A stretch of DNA of 56,562 nt from Xanthoparmelia taractica. Its lineage: Eukaryota; Ascomycota; Lecanoromycetes; Lecanorales; Parmeliaceae. The DNA lies in NCBI GenBank assembly GCA_033085395.1, contig JANQBS010000250.1, forward strand, positions 1-56,562, given 5' to 3'. The translations under genes and the position numbers were made by a program. Shown here one piece after another: positions 32,286 through 43,788 of this stretch (position 1 is the first letter of the stretch; every line of letters starts with the position of its first letter). The notes under the pieces are model-generated. The model saw nothing but the letters and a program-made list of their open reading frames with translations. It made no database searches and was not told where the DNA came from.

Positions 32286-32764
32286 GCAATCAAGAACCTA
32301 TTGTTTGGTGAGCTGAGAGTTGTGAAATGGCACTAGTGCGTTGAATTGGTAGCCTTGCCAGGCATACCGTTCCCCCAACATGCTGTCTGATCGACAATAC
32401 GGTAAGGCTGTTGCCTGGCGTGTGGCTACGTCTTACGTGTTCAATTGTAGTCGTATCAATTTCATTAAATGATTGTAGTATAAGATATACACCCACCAAC
32501 TCCTTTCCGTTCTGAAGCTTCACCAGTACAACAGTATCAAGTGTTTATTATCTTCCCATTAGTAGTGAACTGTTGCACTTCAGCATCAGCAAAGTAAATA
32601 GTAGGCCACTGATACTGCAAGAAGGGTCCATTGATCTCAGATATATAAACAGTACCTCTATAGTGACCTTACAGATCCAGCTGGTATCAATCCTCTAGGC
32701 GCTCGACTCAAGTGCCGGTGACATTTCCGTTGCCTAAATATAATACATGTGCCCAAAAATTCCA
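32286..32764. other. Intergenic; upstream edge of NLR pseudogene
   Basis: About 480 bp. No NACHT sequence is recognisable here, showing that the missing 5' half of the pseudogene is not simply frameshifted. No other feature. Confidence 0.55.
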
Positions 32765-33889
32765 TCAAAACTCGTGATCCATCTCCCTCTCACTCACATG
32801 CGCACCCTTTGCCCTCTGCGCTCTGTACGCCATCAACTCCGCCGTATCCTTCTCGTACATGGCATCTGCTAGCCTCCTTTCTGCTTTTCCAGCCCTCCTC
32901 TGCTTGATGCAGCAAAACGCCCACATCAAAACGCAGATTGCAATGGCAGCAACGACGGTGCTGAAGATGCCGATTTTGGCGCCGTGTGAGAGGCCGTTGA
33001 AACGCTGGGTGAGGCTCTGTGGAGGTGGGGCGCTCAGGATCTTCAAGGCGGTGGAGTTTCCGGGGACGGTCTGGATGGATTGCCACGTCCCGGTTGTGTC
33101 GCCGTATTTGTACTCGCTCCCGGTGGAGAAGTCGGTTACGCGCACGGATTGCACAAACATGGTGTAGGGCCCCTTGGTGTAATCAATCTCCCCGCCGGCC
33201 CATTGGATGGTGTAATTACTATTATCCTTATCGCCGCCTGCCCAGATGCCTATGCGCACATTCATGGGCGTCTGCGGGTAGTTGGCGCCTCCGTCCGCGT
33301 CGTCATACGCCAGCGTACGCACGATGGATCCGTCGATATACCATTCCAGTGATTCTTTCGTCCACCGTGTAGTGTAGTTGTGATAGCCCTCGGTGGGATT
33401 CCCACCGTCGGGCAGAGCATACCATTTCGCCCTCTTGTAGGCATCGGTCGTGTTGCCCTTCCCGTAGTAGTTGTTCTCGGCGTGAGTGTCGTTGTTACCG
33501 ATGAATTCTTGGTCTATTTCATCCAGGTCATCGGATTCCAGTACCACGCTACTGACCACCCCTTTGCCCGGGGCGGCTTTGAGCCAGACCTCGACTTCGC
33601 CGAAGAAGATGTAGAATTTGGATTGGATGGTTGGGGCGTCGCCTCTTTGGGCGATGGTGAAGGCGGCACCAGAGGAGTTGTAGGTTAAGGCGCCGGCGGT
33701 GGTGTTCCAGAGGGAGGAGTGGAAGGTGGATGTCGAGTTGAGGGTGAAGGAGGCATTCGACGTGCCGAGGGCTAGGTCAGAAGGACAGCCGGTGCCGTTG
33801 AGGGGGTTGCAGAAGGTCCAGGTCTGCGCTGCAGCTGGGAGAACCAAAAGGGGTAGGAGGGTGAGACAAGATGCTAAAAAGAGCGACAT
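32765..33889 (-). CDS. GH16 chitin-glucan crosslinking transglycosylase (CRH type)
   Basis: Single exon, 374 residues. The Met at 33889 is followed by a signal peptide (about 1-21, ending AAAQ) and a Cys-containing N-terminus (FCNPLNGTGCPSDLA). The catalytic motif DEIDQE at residues 123-128 has the two Glu of the CRH retaining mechanism. IDGSIVRTLAY, YPQTPMNVRIGIWAGG and YTIQWAGGEIDY are family hallmarks. After a short linker there is a transmembrane helix at about 310-335 and a charged cytoplasmic tail, where many CRH enzymes have a GPI signal. By family it transfers chitin chains onto beta-glucan in the wall. No chitin-binding module is seen. It shares a 534-bp divergent promoter region with the cyclophilin gene. 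Confidence 0.92.
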   Translation of the reverse strand: MSLFLASCLTLLPLLVLPAAAQTWTFCNPLNGTGCPSDLALGTSNASFTLNSTSTFHSSLWNTTAGALTYNSSGAAFTIAQRGDAPTIQSKFYIFFGEVEVWLKAAPGKGVVSSVVLESDDLDEIDQEFIGNNDTHAENNYYGKGNTTDAYKRAKWYALPDGGNPTEGYHNYTTRWTKESLEWYIDGSIVRTLAYDDADGGANYPQTPMNVRIGIWAGGDKDNSNYTIQWAGGEIDYTKGPYTMFVQSVRVTDFSTGSEYKYGDTTGTWQSIQTVPGNSTALKILSAPPPQSLTQRFNGLSHGAKIGIFSTVVAAIAICVLMWAFCCIKQRRAGKAERRLADAMYEKDTAELMAYRAQRAKGAHVSEREMDHEF

Positions 33890-34423
33890 TGCGGGATGTA
33901 TGAGACCGTGAGACGTGACGGGGGGGGGGTAAGGAGTGTGATGCCGGAGGGCTGTGGGTATAATGACTGTGGGAGAAAGACAGGACGCTGTAAAGGAGTG
34001 ACAGTAAGGAGGAAGAGAAGAAGATAAGGAGATTGAATAGTTATCTATATAATTGCCGCCCACCCTTGCTATGGACAGAAAGGGGCAGCCAGCTGCAGGG
34101 GTTGGAATGCGAGATTGGGGAATTCGTTATCGATACACGCCAAGCTATTAAATCTATGTGCCAAGAGATAAGATGTAACCCTAACCCTAATGTTCAAGGA
34201 CGGTTTGTTTCTATAGCCTGCGCCACAATTAACCATCGAGGCTTTTTAGGAGTAACACTAAATCAGCCACATGCGCATCATGCGCGTTTCCCTGATTTTG
34301 TCTCCAGCTCATCATTCAGAACTATATCAATCACTTCCTCGCCAACAGTATTTATTCACACCTACTCATACTATAGAGGACATCTGAATTGTAGACAGTA
34401 TAAGCAGTACCTATCCATCAGCC
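33890..34423. promoter_or_regulatory. Divergent promoter region with telomere-like box
   Basis: The region lies between the starts of the CRH gene (-) and the cyclophilin gene (+). It has a 10-base G run at 33920-33929 and, at 34176-34191, TAACCCTAACCCTAAT, two-plus units of the fungal telomere repeat. Short telomere-like boxes of this kind occur in promoters of some fungal and yeast housekeeping genes and bind Tbf1-type factors. Here the box lies ~235 bp before the cyclophilin ATG. Confidence 0.6.
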
Positions 34424-35442
34424 ATGGGTCTCCTAGACAAACTCAAGGGCAAAAAGAAGGGCGAAAGCAGCGAAGCTGGTAATTATCCCCTTCCAACACT
34501 ACATCACTGAAAACCGTCCTTTCGTCTCAACGTTTATCATACTGAAAGACCGTCACAGAAAGCCCTCAGACATCGCAGTCCACCTCCACCTACCGCCAAC
34601 CGGCGCAATCGTCCACCGACCCAACCACCGGCATCGTCTCAACTGGCACCTCATCTGCCGCCCCGACTTCCGCTTCAAAGTCCTCAAAGGTCTATTTTGA
34701 TCTCACTGTGAACGATGGTAAGCCGCTTCTGACCTTTGTTTCCTAGAAACAGCTCAGTTCAGCTCTAAAACCTTGAACTGCACAGGCCCGCCGGCTAGAG
34801 TCGTCTTCCAGCTCTACAGCGATGTTGTACCAAAGACCGCTGAGAACTTCCGCGCTCTTTGCACGGGAGAGAAGGGGTTTGGTTACGAGGGTAGTCGATT
34901 CCATCGGATTATTCCGGGATTCATGCTCCAGGGTGGGGATTTCACGAGGGGTAATGTAGGTGCATCGTTCTGGGTCGTGCAGGCTTTTTTTCGCCAGTCT
35001 ACGTGATGAGCATGACTGAAGCCTTTAATGTAAAATTTGAATGCCAGACTGCTGACGGTGGATTGATCGTGATGTAGGGCACGGGCGGCAAATCCATCTA
35101 CGGCGAAAAGTTCCATGATGAGAACTTTATCCGCAAGCATGATCGGCCTTATCTGCTTTCAATGGCTAATTCGGGACCTAATACGTGCGTCAGCCCTCCC
35201 CCTCTTGTTCTTCCAAATCTACTTCCATATTCTAGTTCTGGGGATGCTAATTTCAGCCAACGTGCAGCAACGGATCCCAATTCTTCATCACCACGGTCCC
35301 CACCCCTCATCTCGATGGCAAGCACACCGTCTTTGGCGAAGTGATTGAGGGCCAGGAGTTCATCAAGGCCGTCGAGAGCGTCGGGTCCCCTAGTGGGACG
35401 CCAAGTGAGAAGGTACTGATTGCCAAGTGTGGGAGTCTGTAA
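34424..35442 (+). CDS. Cyclophilin-type peptidyl-prolyl isomerase with N-terminal extension
   Basis: Five exons (34424-34478, 34559-34717, 34786-34955, 35078-35184, 35268-35442) give 221 residues. The first ~60 residues are a Lys-rich start (MGLLDKLKGKKKG) and a Ser/Thr/Pro-rich linker. The isomerase domain follows from about VYFDLTVNDGPPARVVFQLY. Active-site residues match cyclophilin A with an offset of 57: Arg112, Phe117, Gln120, Gln168, Phe170 and His183. The position of Trp121 of cyclophilin A, which contacts cyclosporin, is His178 (TPHLDGKHTVFG). No signal peptide or ER-retention tail is seen, so it is probably cytosolic or nuclear. All splice junctions restore conserved motifs (FTRGN-GTGGKSIYG, GPNT-NGSQFF). 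The role of the extension is unknown. Confidence 0.93.
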
Positions 35443-36293
35443 GGGGAGAGCTCGCGAATGGATGGGATAGCGAGGGGTTGTGTATAGCTTTGGTGGTGAT
35501 CTTTTTGTTACATAAAATTGTTTGGGGAAAGCAGAAAGCAGGGCTGTGAGGTTGAGACGGATGTTGATATGATACGCGTACATATGTTTTTCTGGTCTAA
35601 TTCATGAGATAGTTGTTCTAACCCGTTCGCGGGGCAGTTTGACAACCGTGCTTATATCTTCCTTAAGTATGCTGCTTCGATATGTACGATTTGCACTATA
35701 TCTTGCACTTTTTGTAAAGACTATTGAATGATTGCATGTTGGGATCTACGCGCTTTGTAGAATGGTATCTTGAAGGTTAGTTTGATTCAGAGTGGGTAGG
35801 TCGAGTGCTAGTTCCGTAAATCGGAGTACTTGGCGACGAGTGTAGGGAGGGGAGAGGGGGAGAGGTATGTGAGTAGGTCTTACTCTGAGCGGATTCTGCT
35901 AGTGTAATATATTTTTGACCTTGTGATGTCTGCTTAGATGGATGTTTTTAGGGATTCGAGCAGTTGTAAGGGCGATGGATGGTGATGTCTAGGTAAATGG
36001 CAGGGCTGTGAGGTTATAAGATATTCTAGCTTTTGTGGGCTAGATACTGACTGGATCATTGCATGCGACGGAAGCTATGGGTGCGAGAGGTAACGTGGGA
36101 GAGAGAGCGGATGGCTGTATGTATGTCTAACTTGGTCTAAACGATTTGATATTTCTATTGAAAATCCGAGGCACTTTGCCTTATTAGCATACGTCTTTCG
36201 CATATGCCCAGTAGAGCGCTCATCTCTGTGTCTCTATATACATCCGACCTGCACACATTTTTCCAGGGGTTTCAACCAGGTGAAGTATGGCTA
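35443..36293. other. Intergenic between convergent genes
   Basis: About 850 bp between the ends of the cyclophilin and GH71 genes. No feature beyond shadow frames. Confidence 0.6.
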
Positions 36294-37697
36294 TCATCCA
36301 GAACCCCCAACCCAAGCATTATAGTTCGTCAACCCATGAGGCGGAGTGTTCGTGATAGCTGGGCCAGCCTCGCTCAAGACTACATCGCTGCCCCTGACAA
36401 TGCTAACTTTCACCGCTCCAGTCCTCGCATTGAATGGTACGGACGAATGAAAGGCTCCGACCGCATTCGAAGAAAGGATATCAGTCTCATTACCTCCAAT
36501 CTGCACCGTCACTGTCGCAGGGCTGGTGAGCAGCGCCGTGAAGAAGACCTTGTCCTGAACAACGACATTTGCACTTGTGGGTGGTTGCCAAGGCGCGTTT
36601 CCGGCTGTGCCGTCGCTGGACCCGGCGGCGGCGGGGGAGAGACGGTACCAGAAGTGGAGCTTCTCTTTTCTAATGGATGCCTGGCCGGTCTTGTATGCTT
36701 GGATGTAGTAGGGGAGGAGATCGCGCCAGTGGTCGTGGGGCATGTTGTTTACGTATGCTTGCGCGCCGTCTGGGATCCCTTGTTCTTTGATGGGGCCAAT
36801 GTAGTGGGATTCGCCGTAGTCATTCCAGGTAAGAATCTATTATGTCAATTTCCTTTGATGTTCAGGCAGGTGAAGGGTTGCAGTGATATTTTGGGATCCT
36901 TACCTCTACAAATTGAGGCTGCACTTGGAGCACCTGCTGCCAACGGTTATGCCACATGTCGTCCCCTCGCCAGACCCAGTTCTTGCCGTATTGGGGCAGC
37001 TTAGTGTAGAACCACGGGGATACTGGCATCATGTAGGCTTTGGGAGCTGCGGCTGACTGCCAAGCCAGATCGGAGGCATCGGTTTTGTCTACGGCGCCCT
37101 GAGCCCAAGCGTCCCAGCTGACTGGAAGACCGGTCAGATGCCAACAGTGGGGCTCAGAAAGATGATGGTAGTGTGAGACTTACAAACGCCGTCCGCATAT
37201 TGCTTGTCAGGTGACTCAAAGCCATCGGGTGCAATACTCGTCCACTCTGGAACGAAAAACAATGGGGTCGACTGCCGGATCGTGGCCCAATCGCTGCCCT
37301 TCGCTGTCCCTTCGAAAGTGGAGACAAGCGGCAATCCGTTCACCTTGAACTGACCTGGGCTGTTGGCATATGTCCGGATGGTATTGATGACTGTCACGGA
37401 CGACCAAGGTCCTTGCGCTGCGTAATCGAAGGATAGAAAGACTTTGAATCCGACCTGGGCTGCCGCAGTATATGCTTGTGGTACTTGAGAAGTGGTCGTT
37501 TGGTCAGTTGCTCCGACGTTGAGTGCAAACGCGTCGATGCCGGCGGCTTGCGCCAAGCGCATGTCATCTACCCAGTCGCTTTGGCCATAGGCGTTTGCAT
37601 TGCCAACCTTGAGCAGGTTACCTATAAGCCACAGTACATTGTATGATTGTGATTAACTTACAATAAAATGGGCGAATACAGATTTTGGGCCTGCCAT
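36294..37697 (-). CDS. GH71 alpha-1,3-glucanase (mutanase-like)
   Basis: Four exons give 412 residues: 37697-37658, 37621-37184, 37121-36904 and 36836-36294. GH71 signatures are VFAHFIV near the start, LAQAAGIDAFALNVGATDQ, FKVFLSFDYAAQGPW, GLPLVSTFEG, FFVPEWTS, SWDAWAQGA, YMMPVSPWFYTKLP, NWVWRGDDMWHNRW, then EILTWNDYGESHYI and PHDHWRDLLPYYIQAYK. A C-terminal beta-sandwich-like module follows. By family it cleaves alpha-1,3-glucan, for own-wall remodelling or for attack on other fungi. No signal peptide precedes VFAHF, so it may act inside cells or lack its first exon. The frame-keeping first intron is only 36 bp with a weak donor (GTTAAT); the stronger GTAAGT four bases earlier breaks the frame. 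Confidence 0.87.
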
Positions 37698-39067
37698 GAT
37701 TGCGAAAGTATATATTTCCAGAACTTGCCCGTGGGAAATTTTCAGATTAGCAGGGAGGCTTACTGCTGTTATATGATTACCTAGGCTTACCTGCCTGACC
37801 ACGCCATTATTTTCAAACATACGTGTTGCAGATTACTAGAGTAATCATAAGCTGAGATCGCAGAATATGAAACATTGAGGCGCTGCACGATCCCGAAGGA
37901 TCACTACAGCCCAGTATACCGTTTTCGTCATACTTATTCCGTAGCAATGCCCGAAGACTGTGTTCGAATCTCATATAAGCACAAGTAATCATGACATTCT
38001 CAGTGACGGATTGTCACTGCCTCTTAGGTCCTTCAGCCGGTGCATCGGTGGGTGGTAGAGGCTCTGTCTCTTAACGGTGGCCCGAGAATGCCGGCACTTG
38101 GAGGACATGATGCCTCGTAGTAGATGGGAGCTTTGACGACAGATGTCAATGTAGCGCATGGATTGTCTCTAAAGCTCAGTAGAGCACGTATCTTGAACTG
38201 GCGCTAAACCGCGTTAATCGCTAATAATACAGCGATAGAGTGATAAAGTAAGGTATATTTAGCAGCTACACTAAGCCTAATAAAGGATAAAGTTATATCT
38301 TGGCCTAATCTAGATTAGTACGAAATCTTATCCGACGTCCTTGGGTGCTGGGCCTAGACCGTGACCATCTCGCGGCAATGCTCGTTCTTCCCTTTTTTGT
38401 CAGTCTTCCATCCGATCCACGTATCGCATGCTCGCTCTTTCACATGCCTTACTCAAAAGGGTCTTGCATCTGATGAGCTTGACATCACTCCTGTGGGTCC
38501 AATTGCTCAGAAGTGTGGAGTGGCTCCCATGATACCAATTGTAGACCAGCACCTTTTGATTGGCGACTGTCAGCCGGATGGTCCTCCATCGGGTGGCTTG
38601 CAACACAGATTCGAGCCCAACCGATACTGCTTCGCTTTCATCGCAGTCAGCTGCCTGTTTCTCTCCTTTCTCTTGCTGTACCCGACAAATGTTGTCGGCA
38701 TCATGCCGAGAAACAATCCCACCCGCAGATGCAGCTGGAATCACCGAGGCGTCAACAGCAAGACCAAATCATCATCCTGACATATGACTGAAACCTCAGT
38801 TGGCAGGACGCCATGGGAGATGCATCATGCACGCTGGCCTTCATCCCAGCAAGCGACCAGAAGGGTCTCCTCGCTCGTGGGAAACATCCTCGATCAAATG
38901 TGGTGAGACGTCAAAGCCGATAAACCCCACTGCTTTTCCCAGCCTTGAATTTTCCCTTAAAGCGTCTCATCCTGCTCTTCAATTTCATATCCAAAGAATT
39001 AAGGATCAATTCATCTTATCACCGTTGGCCGTAATTTATCTACAGACCCCGACTGTTTGATATCACA
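37698..39067. other. 1.4-kb intergenic region with small AT-rich patch
   Basis: Divergent promoter space for GH71 and the lysozyme-like gene. The patch at about 38205-38335 is AT-rich, with TAATAATACAGCGATAGAG-like sequence resembling the decayed repeats at the window start, and may be a small transposon relic. Nothing else is recognised. Confidence 0.5.
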
Positions 39068-40242
39068 ATGGCAGATCACCACAGTTTCGTATTTGCTCTA
39101 CTCTTTGGAGCATGCTTCCAGCAAGTTCGTGCAGGTATCTTGGGGTATCCTCCTCCACAGACATTCTTGGAGCAGCCACAAGACCTCAGTTCCTACACCT
39201 GCAGGGCGGAGTAACCCATCCTCAATGCCTCTTTAGGTGCATGAAAGCAGCTGATGTGGAATGACAGATGCTCTGAACCTTCAATGGTGCAGGTGTTGTT
39301 CGAAAAGCCGGGCAAGTTGCCCTGCCCATATGTGTGCGACAACGGCGTTCAAAGCCTTCGTCTCAACGCCGAGTTGAGTCAATCTGGATCCTCCCGCAAG
39401 TCTTACTTTGCCAACCGCGAAGGCAACTTTCGTTCCAAGGACACGTCATACAAGGGCATTCTTGCGACCGGTGGTCAGGTTTCTAACGGAGCAGTTGCAG
39501 TCTCTGAGATCAATAACAATGATGGGATTGGAGCGGGTCAAGACATCTATACTCAATACTGCGGCAACGGGGCGAATTTTCCTCCCGCCTCTGCATGGGT
39601 ATCATTTGAGAACATGTATGATATTTCTGGATAACATTTCGCTCTGGCAGAGACTGTTGGCTGAGCAAAGAGACCACTAGCTGACAGAGTACGCACAGGT
39701 TCAATAACAACAAGCAGATCATGTTCTCCTCATGCTCTCAATACTCACAAGCTAATGACAACGGACCAGAAATTGGATCTATCTACGACGCCATCCAACA
39801 GGTTGCTATGGAGACCAAAGTTGACCATCGCTTTATCCTCGCCGTCATTATGCAAGAGTCGGGCGGCTGCGTCCGCGCACCGACATCAAATTTTGGTGTG
39901 CGCAACCCCGGACTTATGCAGGACCACAACGGCGATGCTACCTGTAACAGCGATATTACTGGTGTAGTGCAGAATCCTTGTCCTCAAGATGTCATAACTC
40001 GCATGATCCGTGAGGGCTCCGCTGGTACGAATGACGGAGATGGCCTAGCTCAGTGCATCAATGAGTCGGGCAAAGGCGACGTCAGTGCATTTTACATTGC
40101 GGCGAGGCGGTACAATTCAGGTTCGGTCGACGAGTCTGGCGACCTCTGCAGGGGGATTGCAACACATTGCTATAGCTCGGATATCGCCAATCGTCTCACA
40201 GGCTGGGTTGAAGCACCCCACAGCTGCTACTTAGATGGCTGA
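39068..40242 (+). CDS. Secreted lysozyme/SLT-like protein (lytic-transglycosylase fold)
   Basis: Three exons (39068-39210, 39268-39615, 39699-40242) give 344 residues. A signal peptide (about 1-22, ending VRA) is followed by Cys-containing segments (CRAECSEPS, LPCPYVCDNG), suggesting disulphides. The C-terminal domain resembles transglycosylase SLT/GH23-like folds: VDHRFILAVIMQESGGC with the candidate catalytic Glu217, NPGLMQDHNGDATC, then ALCQCIN-like and AARRYNSGSVD segments. Fungal proteins of this kind are annotated as lysozyme-like; bacterial peptidoglycan is the substrate suggested by family, though chitinous substrates are possible. The N-terminal ~160 residues are not recognised. It lies between two glucanase genes, a context compatible with microbial antagonism. 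Confidence 0.85.
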
Positions 40243-41228
40243 ATCAAAGTCTACTGACAATGAACTGGGCACTTTCGGCTGCTGTCGTTAGTATTTTTCT
40301 TGAGTAAAAGGCACCATGACATCCAGACAACGACTTATGTATGACACGAGAAGTGGGGAAGGGCGACGGAAGGCAGCAGAAGGGAACGGTTAATGTTCAT
40401 CATACAGTTTGATAGTATTTGTCTACAGCGTTACACAACAATGTTTGAATTCTCACTCAATGCCATCTAAAGCAATAGAACCTAACAGGATACACTGGAA
40501 TATCGCACTTGAACAAAGGCTCTTCGCAGTGGGACAGGGGGTCAGTGGGTCTCAAAGGACAGTCGCATATTCCAGATATTTGAAAGCCTCCCGACAATGA
40601 ATTCGCATCCCGCGACTACATCCACTACGTCTCCATGCAATCCAAGGCGCTTCTGTTACAGATAAGCCACTGATCAACTCGGTGAGCTTCCACCACACCC
40701 CCCTCACATTTGCCTCTTGGATTGTGTGATGAAAATAATACTTCCTGAGAGGATGATGATGGAAGGGCGTAGCTGAATAGGAGGATCGAGCCGTTCCTGG
40801 CGAAACAATCCTTAACTGATCCTTCGCTGCGGCTGGGGTTAAGCCTACATGCCTGTCATACTCCTTAAGCGAGGCCGGGCCGCAACTGATTGGAGTCTGG
40901 ACACGAGGGGTTTAAAAGCGCTTCAATCCCAAACGAAGACCCCTACTCACATTGCATAGAGTTCCTGGATCATAGTTCAAGAAGTGGCAAAAGCATTGCG
41001 GTCGGACATGCTCGCGCTTTTGTAAAGTGGTGATGGAAGGGGAAAGGTTTGTTGATATTCCTGAATTAAGTTTAAATGTGGCGCTCATCTGAATTTGATC
41101 AGAACTTGAACAATAGTCTCAGCTGATCCCTGTCTTGTGCCTAGAAAAGATCAGTTTGGCCTTAAATACCTTGCATCTCCAACCAAGCAAGAACCTTTTA
41201 CAAACGAAACCCCAACCGAGCGTCCAGT
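40243..41228. other. Intergenic, GH55 promoter
   Basis: About 990 bp between two plus-strand genes. No confident motif; TTAAATACC near 41162 is a possible TATA-like element ~65 bp before the GH55 ATG. Confidence 0.5.
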
Positions 41229-43788
41229 ATGCAAGGCTTTACAATCTTCTCATGGCGCATAATGACGCTGATTGTGGCTGGTACACTATCTGCGACCGTC
41301 CAGTCAACGCCTAGCCACTCTTACGACTCTTTTTTCCCAGTGAGAAAGAACGGCCCCCTGGATCAAGCTGTCCTTCAGCACTCTTCTCCCATCGAGGCAG
41401 CATCTTGCAACGGGCCTGTTCGTAGCAATCCATCAACTTATTGGCTGGACCAACAAGACCATACCGGAAATGCCAGGGGTTACGCTCCCTTTCTTCCTGG
41501 TGACTTCACTTATCCTGTCTATCGGAATGTGAAATCGTACCATGCTGTTGGAGACGGCAATGCAGATGACACGCAAAGCTTGCAGAACGCCATTAACGAT
41601 GACGGAAATGGTGGGAATCGCTACAACAATGAAGTATCCACTCGACCGGCAGAGATATTCGTTCCGGGAGGGACCTATAGACTTACCCAACAGTTGGACT
41701 TGCGACTGAACACCATTCTTGTTGGGGACCCAAACAACATGCCGATCTTCAAAGCATCGTCCAATTTTCAGGGAGGTACTGTGGTGAACGGTTATGACTA
41801 TGCGACTCACGACTCGGGAGGAACCACCGCTTTCTTCATCGCCATGAAGAATATAATTATTGACACAACGAGTATTGCACCGGATACTGCCGTAGTTGCT
41901 TTGCAATGGGGAGTAGCTCAAGCGTGCCAGCTTACCAACATCAAGATCAAAATGCCGACCAACTCCAAAGGTCATACTGGCATCGCACTAGATCAAGGTT
42001 CTACCATAGCTGTCACAGATGTTGTAAGTCTGCCCCGGTTGAGGAAAGACAGAATATTTGCTAAGTGCTGCAGTCCATCGTTGGAGGCGCGGTTGGTATC
42101 CGCAATTCGAATCAGCAAGTAAATTTCAAATCTGTATCCTTCTCAAAATGCACTACAGCGATATCCCTTACGGGTGGATTTGTCGCAGTCATACAGAATG
42201 CCAAATTCGACACCTGTGGCCTCGGTGTCAATGGCGGTAACGGCGGGCCACCAGGGTCGATCATCATTCTCGACTCGACGTCGACGAACTCAGGCCCGGT
42301 AATCAAGTTTCACGATTCGTCCCACGATAGTGGTGATCGAAACAATCAAGTCATCATTGAGAATTTATCACATGACGGTGCCAACCCGATTGCTGTAGAT
42401 TCAAACGGCAACACGAAATTGGGCAGCAACTCCAATGCCGATACCTGGGTCTGGGGCAATGTTGACCCGGGAATCTATCAGACAGGGAAGACTTTGAGCA
42501 CACCTCGGGCTTCCAGTTTGTTGTCTAACGGCAAGTATTTTACCATGGCTCAGCCAAGCTATGGTGAGTATGCTGCCAACCAGTTCGTCAATGTTAAGGC
42601 TGTCAGTGGCCATCCGTAAGTTGGCGGCTTTCGACTAAAAACCGAGCTTAGCTAACAGTGACTATCAGCGTCAAAGGTGATGGCTCAAGCGATGACTCAG
42701 CGTCCCTCAACGCCATCTTAGCTGCCAATGCGGCCAACTGCAAGATCTCCTACTTTCCGTACGGCGTTTACGTTGTCAAGTCCACTGTCTTTGTCCCACC
42801 GGGAACTCGCATTGTCGGAGAAGCCTGGTCCGTGATCTCTGGTATTGGTGGCTTTTTCGGCGATGCGAACAACCCAATGCCCGTTGTAAAGGTCGGCAAT
42901 GCCGGCGATGTCGGTATTGCTCAAATCCAAGACATGCGCTTTACAGTGGCGGATATCACGCCTGGCGCTATTATCCTGCAAGTGAACATGGCGGGCGCTA
43001 AACAAGGTGACGTGGGCATGTGGAATTCCCACGTCACAGTCGGCGGCACAGCTGACACAAACGTCAACACCGCCTGCGACGGCCCCAACACAGCGGATTG
43101 CAAAGCCGCGTTTGCAATGGTGCACCTGACGTCCTCCTCCTCCGCCTACATAGAAAACATGTGGGGCTGGACCGCCGACCACTCCCTCGAACGCGGCGGT
43201 CACCAAAACATCGCCACGGGCCGCGGCCTGCTCGTCGAAGCCACAAAGGCAAGCTGGCTCACCGGCACCGCCTTCGAACACAACACCCTCTACAACTACA
43301 ACCTGCATAACGCGAAAAACGTCTTCGCGGGCATGCAGCAAACCGAAACCGCTTACTGGCAAGGCGTCGGCTCTCTGCAAAACGCTCCTGCACCCTGGGT
43401 GGCGGATAGATGGTACGGCGACCCGGATTTCTCATGGTGTGGTGGTGGGGATCAGTCCTGTCGCATGGGTCTCGCGCAGAATATTGACGGCGGCGAGAAT
43501 TTGTTTCTGTACGGCGCGGCTTTTTGGACCTTCTTCCATGGCGAGGTCAATACGTGCTATAATTGTCCCGCTACGGTCTGCGGCGCCAATTGTATCAAGC
43601 ATCAGGCGCGTGTCGCGAATCATCCGAGAGGTTTGTACTGGTATGGCGTTAACTCGAGAGCGGCGGATTTTATGATTTTGGACGGTGAGAGGAATCCGGC
43701 CCAGAGGTATAATCCGAGTGGATGGGGGTGTGGGGATGGGTGTCCGGGGGGTGTCATTGCGGGATATTTGCCGTTTTCTGGGAGGTAG
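41229..43788 (+). CDS. GH55 secreted beta-1,3-glucanase
   Basis: Three exons (41229-42023, 42074-42615, 42669-43788) give 818 residues. A signal peptide ends near residue 26. Two right-handed beta-helix (pectate-lyase-3) modules typical of GH55 are visible. The first starts at YRNVKSYHAVGDGNADDTQS, the second at HPVKGDGSSDDSASLNAIL across the second splice. Further family landmarks are NMWGWTADHSLERGGHQNI, GLLVEATKASWLTGTAFEHN, YNLHNAKNVFAGMQQTETAYWQG and the Cys-rich CYNCPATVCGANC. By family it removes glucose or short units from beta-1,3-glucan outside the cell. Introns are 50 and 53 bp with canonical borders. Confidence 0.95.

Noticed and set aside
32290..32523. 77-codon minus-strand frame upstream of the NLR pseudogene as its missing N-terminus
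   Set aside because: No P-loop or NACHT residues and no joining splice signals.
36204..37004. 266-codon plus-strand frame
   Set aside because: Antisense to the GH71 exons 3 and 4, which carry clear family motifs and fitting splice sites.
42718..43380. 220-codon minus-strand frame opposite GH55
   Set aside because: Antisense shadow of the GC-rich GH55 exon 3.
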